Source: Ceratotherium simum simum (taxonomy: Eukaryota > Chordata > Mammalia > Perissodactyla > Rhinocerotidae). Taken from it: 64,000 nucleotides of DNA. Shown here piece after piece: positions 48,836-59,450 of the stretch. Numbering within the stretch: the stretch's first letter is position 1; each line of letters opens with the position of its first letter. The translations under genes and the position numbers were made by a program. The stretch covers positions 56,332,871 through 56,396,870 of the forward strand of contig NW_004454162.1 in assembly GCF_000283155.1 (NCBI RefSeq), given 5' to 3'. Under the pieces are notes generated by a model, which saw nothing but the letters and a program-made list of their open reading frames with translations, was not told the origin of the DNA and made no database searches.

Positions 48836-49499
48836 GCCATTAGTGTCGTCAGACATGGATGGATACTGAACACCCAGGGGGCTTCAGTGGTGACTTGAAT
48901 AACATTAGATGTATCAGCTCATCTCCACAATCCCATCCTTTTTCTCTTGATTTTGACTCCCCAGTACGTTAGTTCAGGGCCCGTTTTCTCTCTCCCAAAG
49001 GTTTCCAACAGCCTCCAAACTGCTTCCCTGCCCCCGTCTTGCCCTCCACCCCTTTCGACACAGCCAGATGCAGGAGGAGCTGCAAGAAAGGCACCACGAG
49101 GTCGGATCTTCAAGGGGGGGCGTGGCTGTGGCTCAGCATGCATGTAGAGACACAGCCACTGAGGCATCGAGGTCCCAGACCACGGGCTGGGTGGGGCGGG
49201 AAGCAAAGCCGATTTGGAGGTTAGAGTAAAACTCTGCAAGTGAGATGATGCGAAACTGAACCAGGACAGTGGCAGTGGGAGGCCAAAGAAACCCACAGGA
49301 GAGACAGAAGCAGAGACAAGAGCTAAAATCAGGACAGTCCTGCCCTTTGCAGACAGACTGAGTGTAAGGGCTGGGAGAGACAGAAGTACAAGGCGGCTTC
49401 AGAGCTCTGGGTCCACACAGTAGGAGAATGTGACGGCCTTCGGTTAAGTAGGACCACGGTGTAACTGGCAGACCTGGGGAGGGTGTTGGCGTGGGTTTG
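48836..49499. other. Unassigned sequence
   Basis: No gene or named repeat. Overlapping frames at 48919-49296 minus and 48947-49224 plus show no domains. Confidence 0.5.
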
Positions 49500-50007
49500 G
49501 TTCCTTGGGGGAGAAAAAGTTTTCCTTAACCCTTTTCAGGTCCGTGGGTGGGTCTGAAAATTAAACTGACAAAGATAGATTAACAGGAGAAAAACCTCCA
49601 AATTTATTTACTATAAGTTTTACGTGACGTGGGAGCCTTCATAAGGATATTAAGACCCAGAGAAAGAGTTAAACCTGAGTGTTTTTACGCTGGGTCTGAG
49701 AAAGAGTGGACAGTTGTGGAGCAATACCATAGGGCACGGAGTGTGAGGTTAGTGAGGAGACTGGAGACACTCGGCAAGGCCTGTGTGTTTGGACTCTTCT
49801 CAGTGTGGCTCTGTCTTGGAGATAAGGATGCTCCTTTCCTCCTAGTGTGGGGAGGGCCCCTCTCACAGGAGGGTCTTCTGACCTGCTTCAGGGGGAAGAT
49901 CAGAGAGACCTTCCTGCTTCTGCTGTTCTAAAACTCCTTCAGTTCAAAATAGCCAAAACACCAAGGTGCCACGTTGTGGGGTCGCAGGTCCTGGACCCCA
50001 TCAGTCC
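49500..50007 (-). mobile_element. Solo ERV LTR related to the 39-kb copy
   Basis: Body about 49504-50003, homologous end to end with the LTR at 39057-39534. Shared plus-strand landmarks are AGATAGATTAACAGGAG, TTAAACCTGAGT, AGTGGAC, AAGGATGCTCCTTTCCTC and TGGACCCCATCA. An AATAAA polyadenylation signal is present on the minus strand (AAATTTATTT at about 49599). Flanks GTTC (49500-49503) and GTCC (50004-50007) could be a decayed 4-bp TSD. No internal retroviral sequence is present. Confidence 0.75.
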
Positions 50008-50305
50008 TAACGAGCTAAGTCTGTGGCACCCCAGAATATGCAGGGAGAATAGTCAGGAAGGCCAATAGAAATGAAGTTCACTTTTTATCTGTTAAAATAC
50101 GCAATCTTCTTAAAGTTGAGGGTAATTAGAATAAATAAAATGGAAAAAAATAAAAGATCTAATTAAGAAAGTTCTTCCTGATATGTCAATGCTGAATAGA
50201 ATTAAATCAAGAAAGAAATTTAATTCTAGCAAATATGCTTGTAGATAACGAACTGAACTGTGTGTGTACATGTGTGGTGGACACATCTAGATTCTCTCTC
50301 CCACC
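50008..50305. other. Unassigned sequence
   Basis: AT-rich DNA without an assignable feature. Confidence 0.5.
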
Positions 50306-50365
50306 CCCGTCTCTGTCTCTCTCTCTCTCTCTCTCACACACACACTCACACATACACTCACACAT
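50306..50365. repeat. (CT)n/(CA)n compound microsatellite
   Basis: A CT run (about 50316-50334) passes directly into CA-rich DNA with interruptions (CACACACACTCACACATACA). Compound dinucleotide tracts like this are often length-polymorphic. Confidence 0.9.
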
Positions 50366-50449
50366 GGAAACTGCTCTCCCCGTTCATCAGCGGAGTAGAG
50401 ACAGGGCATGGTGCTGAGGAAGGAGTGGAGGATCACACCCAGCCTCCGG

Positions 50450-50835
50450 GTTGATTAATAAGTGGCAGCAGCGTGTTCTTGTTTTCAGGGAGCTTTCCCA
50501 TCATGCTGTAATCTCTGGAGAGCCGAAGCCGACAAAGCGATAACATCTGGTGCCCATTATTTCCCCGGATCTGTTGTGATTAGTCCATATGATAAGCCTG
50601 GCCAATTGCTATGGGCTAGGGATTGCTACATTCCCCCCATCAGGGTCCTGGAGCTGTCACTTCTGGTTTGTGGCCCCTGCTAATTTGCCACCACAATTTC
50701 CAATATCTGCTAGAATTCCACAAGGAAATCTCAATGCCTTGCAGGGGCAATAGGCTGTGTGGCTGTAGACAGAAGGCAAGCGCTGGTAATAAAAAGGGGA
50801 GGTTTATCAATTAACTCAGGCCTCGCTGTGTAGAC
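50450..50835. promoter_or_regulatory. Candidate conserved non-coding block
   Basis: This non-repetitive block of balanced composition is dense in potential binding cores: GATTAATAA, CAAAGCGATAACATCTGG, GTTGTGATTAGTCCATATGA, CTGGCCAATTGCTATGG, CTGCTAATTTGCC and TATCAATTAACTCAGG. It lacks repeat hallmarks and lies between an ERV LTR and an ERE. I infer possible enhancer function from texture only. Confidence 0.25.
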
Positions 50836-51330
50836 AGCAACTGGCTGTCCACCCCACTTCCGTTGAGCCACGCTGATGAAACGGTCCAGGAAACTTCAGA
50901 TTTGCTGATGACAGAAACAGCGAAGCACCCAAAGTTAGAAGGTAAAAAAGGATCAGAGTAAATAAATAAATTTATTTTATTTATTCTCTTTGCTATTCTG
51001 CAAAGTGAATTTTCTGGTTTTCCAAATGCTTTTCATTCTCCCTCCCTCATCCTCCCTCACATCAATGATGCTCCAGAATAATAGTTGGAGGCAGTCCAGG
51101 TGGTGGAAGGGCTTTTCATTTTAGATGGCGGAAGAAGACACAGGGCCATAAGGAGGGCAGTCACACCATTTGATAGGATCGCTAGAATCAGAGCAGAATT
51201 ACATGTTCCCTGAAAAACTTTTACACAAGTTTTGCAAATTTATTGGGAGCAATTATGGACCTACTGCAAAAAGTGAAAAAAAGTGCAATCAATTGTAATT
51301 TAAAAAAAAATTTTAAATGTCTTTAATGAT
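50836..51330. other. Unassigned, AT-rich inverted tract
   Basis: 50958-50993 is an AAATAAATAAATTTATTT-type near-palindrome that could form a hairpin or act as a flexible AT island. Nothing else is assignable. Confidence 0.5.
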
Positions 51331-51535
51331 TTCTTTTTCTTTTTTTTTTTTTGGTCAAGGAGATTGGCCCTGAGCTAACATCTGTGCCAATTTTCCTCTG
51401 TTTTGTATGTGGGACACCGCCACAGCACGGCTTGATGAGCAGTGTAGGTCTGCGCACAGGAACCGAACCTTTGAACTTGGGCTGTGGAAACAGATCACGC
51501 TCAACTTAACCACTACACCTCGGGGCTGCCCCAAA
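51331..51535 (-). mobile_element. ERE-type SINE
   Basis: Reverse-orientation ERE: a T-rich tail (TTCTTTTTTTTTTTTTTGG), then AGATTGGCCCTGAGCTAACA, TCTGTGCCAATTTTCCTCTG, TTTGTATGTGGGACACCG and ACTTAACCACTACACCTC, ending GGGGCTGCCCC. The B-box region reads AGGAACCGAACC on the plus strand. No TSD could be confirmed, so it is older than the 42.7-kb copy. Confidence 0.9.
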
Positions 51536-53934
51536 TAATTGTAACTTTTACAGAATACTAATAATAATTGAATAACTTTTTCTCTGAAATGAATGTCAAT
51601 TTTGCCATTAAGTTCTGAAGGTGAAATTCAGAACATTTCACCTAACAGATCTGAAAGGATAGGTGAAGTTAGCTCTTCCTATATGTTTTTTCTATTCTTA
51701 GTAATCATTTAAAAATTATTTGGTTCAAAAACATTTTTAGAAGTATATGCTTGTTTTGATAACTTTGAAAGTAATATCCAAATTCAGAATTTGAAATTAA
51801 ATAGTAAAACATAACAACTTGCCCTCACTTACTCAATAGAACCTATATTTCCTGACTGATCACATGCTGAGTGGTGTGACTACACATGGTCGCAGATAGC
51901 TGAAGTTCAAGTCACTTAAATTTGCATAGAGGACATAAAACTGTCAATTAATCATGTGAGAAAAAGACAGTGTGATGGATGCCTGAATTTCTGCTCTGCC
52001 ATCTAGGTGCTTTGCCCTTGCACAAACATGGATTTAAGATCCGGAGTGGAAAAAGGTTACCTTGGAACTAACATCAAAGACGTTAGGAGCAACACATCGC
52101 CAGAAGCTTAATATGGCAAACAAAGGTCCGATTTATACAGCCAGAACTGCTCCAGCAAATGTAAAGATGGTGAAATAAAATAGCGGTGGAAAGACAGAGG
52201 GAAAGCTTGGCCTGAAGTATCAAGCAACCATGTATATATGTATAATTGTTTTTCAATAGCTGCAGGGCCCAGAAAGAAAAATGGAAATGTTGGTTTGAGG
52301 CAAAAATACCAACAGTCCTCCTATGTTACTTTGCCTGAATCCAGAGGGCCTTTTTCTTTATTAATCCAGGTCTAGTCTTGCTCCTGCCGCCAGAACACCC
52401 TCAGCTATAGATCGCTGGCCTCACCTGGGGGTCATTCATCCCTCTAGCCCCTTCTAGATGCCCTCCCCTTCTCCCCTCTCCATCTCTGGCCTTTCTTCAG
52501 GGCTCAGCAGTCCCTCCCATCAGTGACCAGGTCTACCTGGTGAGGCTGAGCAACCTTCGTGGCAAAGCTGTTATCTTCCGAAGTGTGGAAACTAATCATT
52601 TATGCCCCTAGTGGATTTGGAGAGGCCTGAATGTGGTTGATTAGTCATGTGCAAACCACATCCCCTCAGGAGTTAACTCTTCTCCACTTCACTTTGAATG
52701 CTGGTGATTTAACCCAGAAGTGCCCTGTGGGCAGGTCACTGAGGGGAATGGGGAGAAAAATCTGTCATTGATGAAGTTCGTCCTGAGGTGGATCTATGGA
52801 GATAGAACCTGGCTGGTCCAGGTCAAAGCTGATGCCTGGCAGGTACAAAATCCTGTGCCATTAATTTGGATAATTTAGGCTCCAAAGTCTTCCTTCCATC
52901 AGGAACCTTTTTCCATTGTTTTTGAATTACATAAGAATGTATCATTTCTTCCAAAGAGAAACTATCTAAAAAAAAAAGCTTTTGCTGTTAACATGAGTAA
53001 ATCACAGTGTAAAACTGATCTACAGATCTCTGTAAATGACACAAAAACATTTGTAATCAAAATGTGATATTTTATTTCCTGCGTGTTTCTTTAAAATTGG
53101 AAACTACTGCTTCAATATTTTGATTTTTCTATGCAGGAATAGTTACCTTTATGCCTTTTTATAATAATGTCCATCTATCATACGAGATTGATAATCCCTG
53201 CACAAGGCTAAATCCTAGGCTTCAGAATATTCACAAGCTTTCATACGTGAAAGACAGATTCTATCACGGTCACGTTGCCCAGAGTAGAAGGCAATGCTGA
53301 CTCCTTGGACGTAGATGGATTCCTCATAGGATATGATCAGTTATTTTTTCGCTTTGCAAATCTTTTCCCTTTTCTTTAATAAATTCCTCTTATTACTCGT
53401 TTTTTCCTTAACTTAACAGGAAATAATTAATTTAGTGATCTTAAACACAGTGAAAAATAAAGAAAGGCCATGAGCTGTGTCCCTAGTGACTCCAATAACA
53501 TTCTCTGTTCTTCCAGCAAATGTGTTTCACCAAATCCTCGACTGCTTCTCCTGATCCATTGCTCGAGGAAGCAAAGGCCAGACTTCAGAACAAAAAGGGA
53601 AGAATAAATTTGGTTCCTGTTGGCGCCAAGACAGTTTTGAGTTCGAGTAGCTTTGGTGTCACAAAAACACAGTCATTCTGCTGGTTTAAATATTTTAAAT
53701 TAATAAATAGACGATTTGCCATAATTTTTTAAAAAATCGTGTATTTGGGTATGTTCAAGTACTTATCCAACTTTGCCAAAATTATACTTTGCAAATTGAG
53801 AGTGGAATTACTCTTGTTTTTGCCTTTGATGCGTAATAATGTGGAGTAAAGCCTCCCGGGCAGACGCCATCCTCCAGCCCAAGCACCTGCCCGGGCCGCA
53901 GAGGGGCCGAAGGAGGGCAGACTCTCTCCATTGA
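51536..53934. other. Unassigned sequence
   Basis: No gene is recognised. 52340-52540 is CT-rich (GCCCTCCCCTTCTCCCCTCT) but not assignable to a family. The rest is AT-leaning unique DNA. Confidence 0.5.
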
Positions 53935-53937
53935 CAC

Positions 53938-54470
53938 TGATGGTGCTCAGGGCAGGCCACCCCAGGAGGCACCACTCTGGTATGCGGATTATTTCGAGCT
54001 GAAGACAGTAAGGACTCAGAGAACTCAGGAAGAATATTTGAGTTTCCCCTCCCAAACTGCCTAAAGAATTTAAAACAAAAGATCTGCTTCAGGAAGGAGT
54101 TATTATCATGATGGCTGTAAAGATAATGTAGGATAGAGGTTACAATAGGAAAGGCACCAAGCCCCTTTTATCAAAAACTCTGTCTCTCTCTGACCACATT
54201 ATCTATAGATGACCCTGAAAAGAATTGTCTTCCTGCCCTCTGAACTCCCAGACCACTACCCACCCCCCACACGCTCCTAGCCTTTAGCTGTAATACTTAA
54301 GCAAACAGCTTAGACAGAGGGACGAGTTGCTCATTTCTGAGTTTCTCCCATGTATACATGTTATTAAACTTGGTATTATTTTCTCCTGCTAACCTGTCTT
54401 GTTAATTATTTGGCCGGCGATAAGAACCTTAAGGAAAAGGGCAGAGGGAGATTCTTTCTCTCTCCCGACA
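53938..54470 (+). mobile_element. ERV LTR, same family as the 44.4-kb LTR
   Basis: From about 54104 (ATCATGATGGCTGTAAAG) to 54470 it matches 44535-44902 at about 94%, including the ATTAAA signal at 54363-54368 and TTTTCTCCTGCTAACCTGTC. Upstream it differs. It carries a U3 segment (GGCCACCCCAGGAGGCACCA, then GAGCTGAAGACAGTAAGG) that the 44.4-kb copy lacks but that resembles the 5' part of the two minus-strand LTRs. The 5' boundary is inferred and no TSD was found. There are no adjoining retroviral genes. Confidence 0.75.
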
Positions 54471-55527
54471 ACGCTAATGGACCGTTTTATGCAGAACTGT
54501 TCATTTTCCAGAAGGGACCGTGTCGGACTGGTGGAGTGATTCACAAAAATCGCCTCATTAGACGGATACTCCTCACGAGCGGTCTATTCCCGTCAGTGGG
54601 GTGGGAACTGTGAGCCGTGCATGGGGACCCAGGAGGGGAGTCATCTCCACAACGTGGATCCAGCCTCCAGCTCCAGGTCCTGTGTTCAGACAACGACACC
54701 CTGGGGCTGGCACACGAGCGAAGCAAACCTGGCGACTCCACTTGTCGCTGGGACGCCTACTGCATGCGGCAGGGCCCCGGGAAGCCGATCCCGCCTGAAA
54801 GCCCCAGTCCTCACACCAGCCCTGGTTTTATTTCTTCCCCCGAATTCTCCGTGGGCAGCAAATCATGCTGTTCTGAGACAGGCGAGGCCGGTGGGGCCTG
54901 GAGTTTGTCTCCTTCTGGACGGGCCCTTGAGAGCTCTAACCTGGTAACCCTGGGAAAACAGCGCCAGCTGCATGGGCTCTCCCTTCCTGAAGGAACACTT
55001 GCTCCCAGAAACTCTCACAGCCTCAGACACCACGGCAAGTCCAAAGATACGAAAATACCAGGAGAGGAAGGTGCTGTATTTGGAAAAAGAGAAGGAACAG
55101 GGCCTATCGAGGTTTGGAAGGCAGCACTGAAGTAAGAGGTGGAGAAGCTGAGATGTTCGTTGAGCATGGTGAAAGTCTGGGACATTCTGGTGCAATTCCT
55201 CTAGCCCTTTTGAAGCTTCAGGAGACCAAATTATCTTTGCCCCTGGCGACTCTGTTGTCCCGAAGTTGCCTTGTTTAGTCCAAGTCAGCGCTTCCAGCTG
55301 AAAATGCTGCAGCCTCTCGTTTGTCTGGGTGGCGAAAAATGCTGCAGCCTCTCGTTTGTCTGGGTGGGACTCTGCTTCTCTCACCAGGAAGTCTCTCTCA
55401 TATTACTTTTCAACTTCTGCGTTGGGTTTGGTAGACTTCATTTAATGGTCAGAGTCTTTAGACCTTTGATCTTTCAAAATACTAAAAACAAGTTCTTTGC
55501 CTTTAAGAGCTCAGTGGCCAGCGGCCT
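54471..55527. other. Unassigned GC-richer sequence with a 32-bp tandem duplication
   Basis: Overlapping frames of 172 (54617-55135 plus) and 173 codons (54863-55384 minus) lie on opposite strands in GC-richer DNA and show no recognisable domain. 55301-55332 and 55336-55367 are two identical 32-bp copies (AAAATGCTGCAGCC...TGGGTGG) at a period of 35 bp. Confidence 0.6.
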
Positions 55528-55529
55528 GT

Positions 55530-55885
55530 GAAAGGTCGGTTTTGCTGTGATTTGCGCAGCCCCGGACGTCCTGAGCTCAGCTGCAGCGGGCTAATTTCCA
55601 TAAGCATCATGTGGTGTTACAGAAACCACATTTTGCCAAGCTGTCAACTATACAGCCTTCTCTTTGCTAAACAGACTCCCATTAAAACTGTCTGCACAAT
55701 TTGTCAGTTAAATGAGGTACAAGAGGGACGCTCTATTTGCCCCTAATTAGCTGCTCAGACTACCTTTGTCTGTTTGATTAAGCATTCACATTATCAATTT
55801 TGTTTAATCTGATTCATTTCACACACTTCCCCTGGGACGAAGCCCATACGGTTAACTAATCTCTCATATCATCTCTCATATCGGG
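55530..55885. promoter_or_regulatory. Candidate conserved non-coding block
   Basis: Non-repetitive sequence with many developmental-factor-like cores: GGGCTAATTTCC, CCCTAATTAGCTGCTCAG, CTACCTTTGTCTGTTTGATT (SOX-like CTTTGT), CAATTTTGTTTAATCTGATT and GGTTAACTAAT (HNF1-like half-site). No repeat hallmark is present. Inferred candidate enhancer, not established. Confidence 0.28.
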
Positions 55886-56049
55886 CGGCCCTCGTCTCCC
55901 CCAGAATACTTCCACCCACAGGCACCGTGATCATCGAGCCCCGTGGAGGGGAGCTGGTCTGGGGAGGAGCGGAAACGGAGCTCAGAACCGAAGCTGAACT
56001 CTGGCATGCTTAACTTAAAGCACAAAGCAGGTTCTTCCTCCGTGCCATC

Positions 56050-56205
56050 TGTCTATCATCATCCATGCATTCATTAATTCATATTCACTCATTCATTCAG
56101 GCAGTAAACATATCGTCTGCCTACTATGCACAGGGGCTGTGCTGGGAGACCCGAGGGACACAGTTATGTATAAGATAAGGTTCCTGCTCTGATTGCCTGT
56201 CTTCT
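56050..56205 (-). repeat. L2 LINE 3' end
   Basis: Reverse-complement L2 tail: TTCACTCATTCATTCAGGCA, CTGCCTACTATGCACAGGGG, CTGTGCTGGGAGACCCGAGG and AGGTTCCTGCTCTGATTG. Confidence 0.78.
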
Positions 56206-57689
56206 CAGCCCTGGAGAGGCTGCGAATCCGTCCACCAGCACGGAGAGCACACTTGCTCCCTGAGGCCCGCACTGCTGCTCCCTGTCCTGCATGATCTACT
56301 CAGCTCAGCTACCGAACACTCTCCAGAGAAAGATTTCAGAGCAAGACACAAAAGCAAGTGGTCGTGGCTCCCGAAATGATCTCCCCTCACCCTCCCATTT
56401 GGAAAAACAGCCAGCAAAGGGGAAGGAGGAGTTTTAGGACTCAGAAACAACAAATCACTTCATCATACATAGTTCTGAAATTTCATTGCATCTAATAACT
56501 TCCTTGAAGGTCTGACTAGTGAAACCAAACTGGCTACACTCAACCTGACTCTTCAGCAGGTTGACAAAGAGCAAATGTAAATGCTAGTAGAGCCCAACTG
56601 AAAATTTTGAGAAAGTGGTTGGCTTAATTTAGTGGGCAGTATAAAACTATTCTGGGAACGGGACTAGCTAGAAAATACGCCCATATTCCTGGCTCGTGGA
56701 ACACTCGTATTCCTGAAAAACTATATTGAAACCTTATGCTGACTCAGATTGCAATCTCAGAAACATAGTCCCCTGAAGGTTTTTGGGTCCTGGCAGGTGA
56801 TAAGCCCTTGAAAATGAGTATTAGAGCCTCAGAGTTGGAAGCAGGAGGCCTTAGAATTATCCAGTGGAATCATCTGTGTTGACTAGGAATCTCCCGATGA
56901 CATTCCCAGATAAGGAATGGTTGAATTCCGCCTAAGTGCCTCCACAAACGGGTTCCACTGTCCTGCAAGAGTGTCCTCCTGGTCACTCAGTTCTGACAGT
57001 AGAAATGCAGTTGTGATGCTGAGCAGGAATCCGCGCCCCTGGACCTCCTCCCCCACCCCCGGACTATGGTGAGCATCCATGCGGGTAAGTCTGATCCCAT
57101 CCTGCTAACTTTGCAGACAGCTTCCACGCTCCCTCCCCGGACTGTCCTTCTCTAAGCACAGCTCCTTCACTTCTTCTGCAGTCCTTCTGCCTTCTCCCCT
57201 CCCTCTCTTCGGAATATTCTTTGGTTAGCTACGCTTCCTCCTGAAGCGCGATCCCCAGAGCTGCAAACAGCCTCCAAGAATGTCTGACATGTGCAGTCAG
57301 GTGGGATTCTGCCTAACTCTGGGCCACTTATGGACCAATTCTACGATGTAATCTAGGACTGGGTCAACTCTTCCAACAACCTCATTGCTCTGTGGATTCA
57401 TATTGGCCTAAAACCCTTAAGGTTTTTTTACATTTTGCTTTTATTCGGTTCTCATCACTCTGGATTTGCCGTTACTCAATTTTATGTTAATCCCTCTTAC
57501 ATATTACCTTGTTAACCTCAGTTCGTCATTTTAGCTTGTGGGTTGAGGTCTGAGTCTGCCCTCTTTGTGCAGTCTCTCAATTTGACAAGGACAGCATCAC
57601 TGTTTCATCCAAGTTATTGATTAAAATGCTAAAAAGGACGAGAATAAAAGTGAGTAACAGAAAGTCACTGAGGTTTCTAGAATAGTAAA
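56206..57689. other. Unassigned sequence
   Basis: No gene or repeat identified. Frames are under 85 codons without domains. Confidence 0.5.
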
Positions 57690-57960
57690 AACAAACCCTC
57701 CTACCTTGATTGGGCGATTATATGCCAGACACTGCACTAAATACTTTACGCGTCTTCTCCCAATTAGCATTCAGAAAACTCTGTGTCACTAGCACCAGAT
57801 TTTAGATGAGAAAATTGAGACTAGGAGCCTAAGAAAATAATTCACCCTAAAGAATGCAAATACTTACGTGGAGCTAGAACCTCAACCAGGATGAGCAATG
57901 CCTGAGCCCGGCGGATCAAGTGCTGTACTGTGTTCACTACTTCATCTCTCTAAGAACAAC
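57690..57960 (-). repeat. MIR SINE, near full length
   Basis: Reverse-complement MIR: TATGCCAGACACTGCACTAA, ATACTTTACGCGTCTTCTCC, TTTTAGATGAGAAAATTGAG, ACTTACGTGGAGCTAGAACC and ATGCCTGAGCCCGGCGGATC. The order from the 3' end to near the head is complete. Confidence 0.8.
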
Positions 57961-58139
57961 GACCCATACCCAAGGCAAAGACAGTGACAGAAATGAGACA
58001 GTGAAATCTCACAAACCTTGGCTGTATAACCCCTGTTTGTGAGTTCACCGCACGTCCCCCCAGGCGTGAAGGGCTGGATTCATCATACCCGGCTGCTGTA
58101 GTCACAGTCTCACTACTGTAGGGCTCCCTTCATGTTTTA

Positions 58140-59450
58140 CTTATTTATTCTTTTAATCCCATTTTCCACTTCCATCCACCTCCCCAGACAGGAACCCTTG
58201 CTAATTCAACTGTTGGTCTTCCTGTAATAGACTGGTAACAATTCTTCACATATTATGGAAACTAGTCCTTTATCAGATGCACATTTTATAAATATTTTCT
58301 CCCAGAGTTTGGTTTGTCTTGTCATTTTCTTAATTGTCTTTAGAAGAACAAATATTTTAAAAGTTGACATAGTCCAATTCATCAATGTTTTCTTTTATGA
58401 TGCGTGCTTTTTGTGACCTAGCTAAGAAATAAAATAAATGGAGAGATGTATCGAGATCATAGATTGAAAGACTAAACATCATTAAGATGTCAATTCTGCT
58501 CAAAATGATCTATAGATTCAATGCAATCCAATTTGAAATCTCAGCTGGACTTTTTTTGGTGGAAATTGACAAGTTAATTCAAGAGCTGAAAGATTTTACC
58601 CTATGTTTTCTTCAAGAAGTTCTTTCGCTGTGGGTCTTATGTTTAGGTCTATTACATGAGTTAATTCTTGTATATGGTGTGAGGTAGGATTTGAGATTTA
58701 TTTTTTTCCATATGAATATCCAATTCTCCAGCACCATTTGTTGAAAATGCTATAATTTTATCATTAAATTACCTTGTCACTTCGTCTAAAGTCAATTGAT
58801 CATGTATGTGCTTATTTCTGGACTCTCAACTCACTTCTTTTGATCTATAAATCTATCATTATGCTAATAGCAAACTGTCTTTATTACTGTAGCTTCATAA
58901 TAATTCTTAAAATAAGGTGGCATGAGTCCTTGCACTTTGTTCTTTTTCAAATTTGTTTTCATTATTCTAGATCCTTTACATTCCCATATAAAGTTTAGAA
59001 TGAGCTTGTCAATTTCTACAAAGAAAAGTCTGCACAGATATTAATTAGGATGACATTGAATCTATAGATCAATTTGTGCAGAATTGACCTCTTAACAATG
59101 TCTTCTAACCTATATTTGATATATCTCTCCATTTATTTTATTTAATAATTTTCACAATGTTTTATAATTATATAGCTTTAATTTACAGGTCTTGTGCATA
59201 TTTTGTTAAATTTATTCATAAGTATTTCATGCTTTTTGATGCTATTGTAAAAGATATTGCTTTCTTCATTTCAATTTCTAATTGTAGTACACAGATTTTT
59301 ATATATTGACAGACACCCACCTAGAAAAATTGTCATTAACCTGTGTGATACAAAGCCCCCAAATACCCATTTGTTCCATTATATCTTTCTCACTGGTATG
59401 CCATCTTTGGAAAGTCCTTCTGTTACTGAAGGCCAACAAATTGTCTAAAG
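58140..59450 (-). mobile_element. Old L1 ORF2 region with an inverted internal block
   Basis: Minus-strand L1 landmarks are GTCCTTTATCAGATGCACAT, AATATTTTCTCCCAGAGTTT, GTTAATTCTTGTATATGGTG, CCAATTCTCCAGCACCATTT and TGATGCTATTGTAAAAG. Between about 58427 and 58605 the strand flips: the plus strand there encodes the L1 ORF2 segment MSILLKMIYRFNAIQFEI. The same ORF2 segment lies in normal minus orientation at about 59035-59165. The element is dead. Confidence 0.82.
58427..58605 (+). pseudogene. Inverted L1 ORF2 segment inside a minus-strand L1
   Basis: The plus-strand reading MSILLKMIYRFNAI (starting 58487) is characteristic of L1 ORF2p downstream of the RT catalytic domain. It is complementary to 59035-59165, sharing for example ATAAAATAAATGGAGAGAT and GTCAATTCTGC. 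These variants are held in common by the two arms, suggesting one was copied from the other. Confidence 0.7.

Noticed and set aside
44401..54470. The two plus-strand LTRs as the 5' and 3' LTRs of one 10-kb provirus
   Set aside because: The left LTR has its own 4-bp TSD (CTGG) immediately on its right side, the 5' U3 regions differ, and the DNA between holds L2, MIR, an ERE and an opposite-strand LTR but no retroviral genes.
54617..55384. Opposed open frames of 172 and 173 codons
   Set aside because: They overlap on opposite strands in GC-richer DNA where stops are scarcer. Neither shows a known domain, and the minus-strand frame includes the recent 32-bp duplication.
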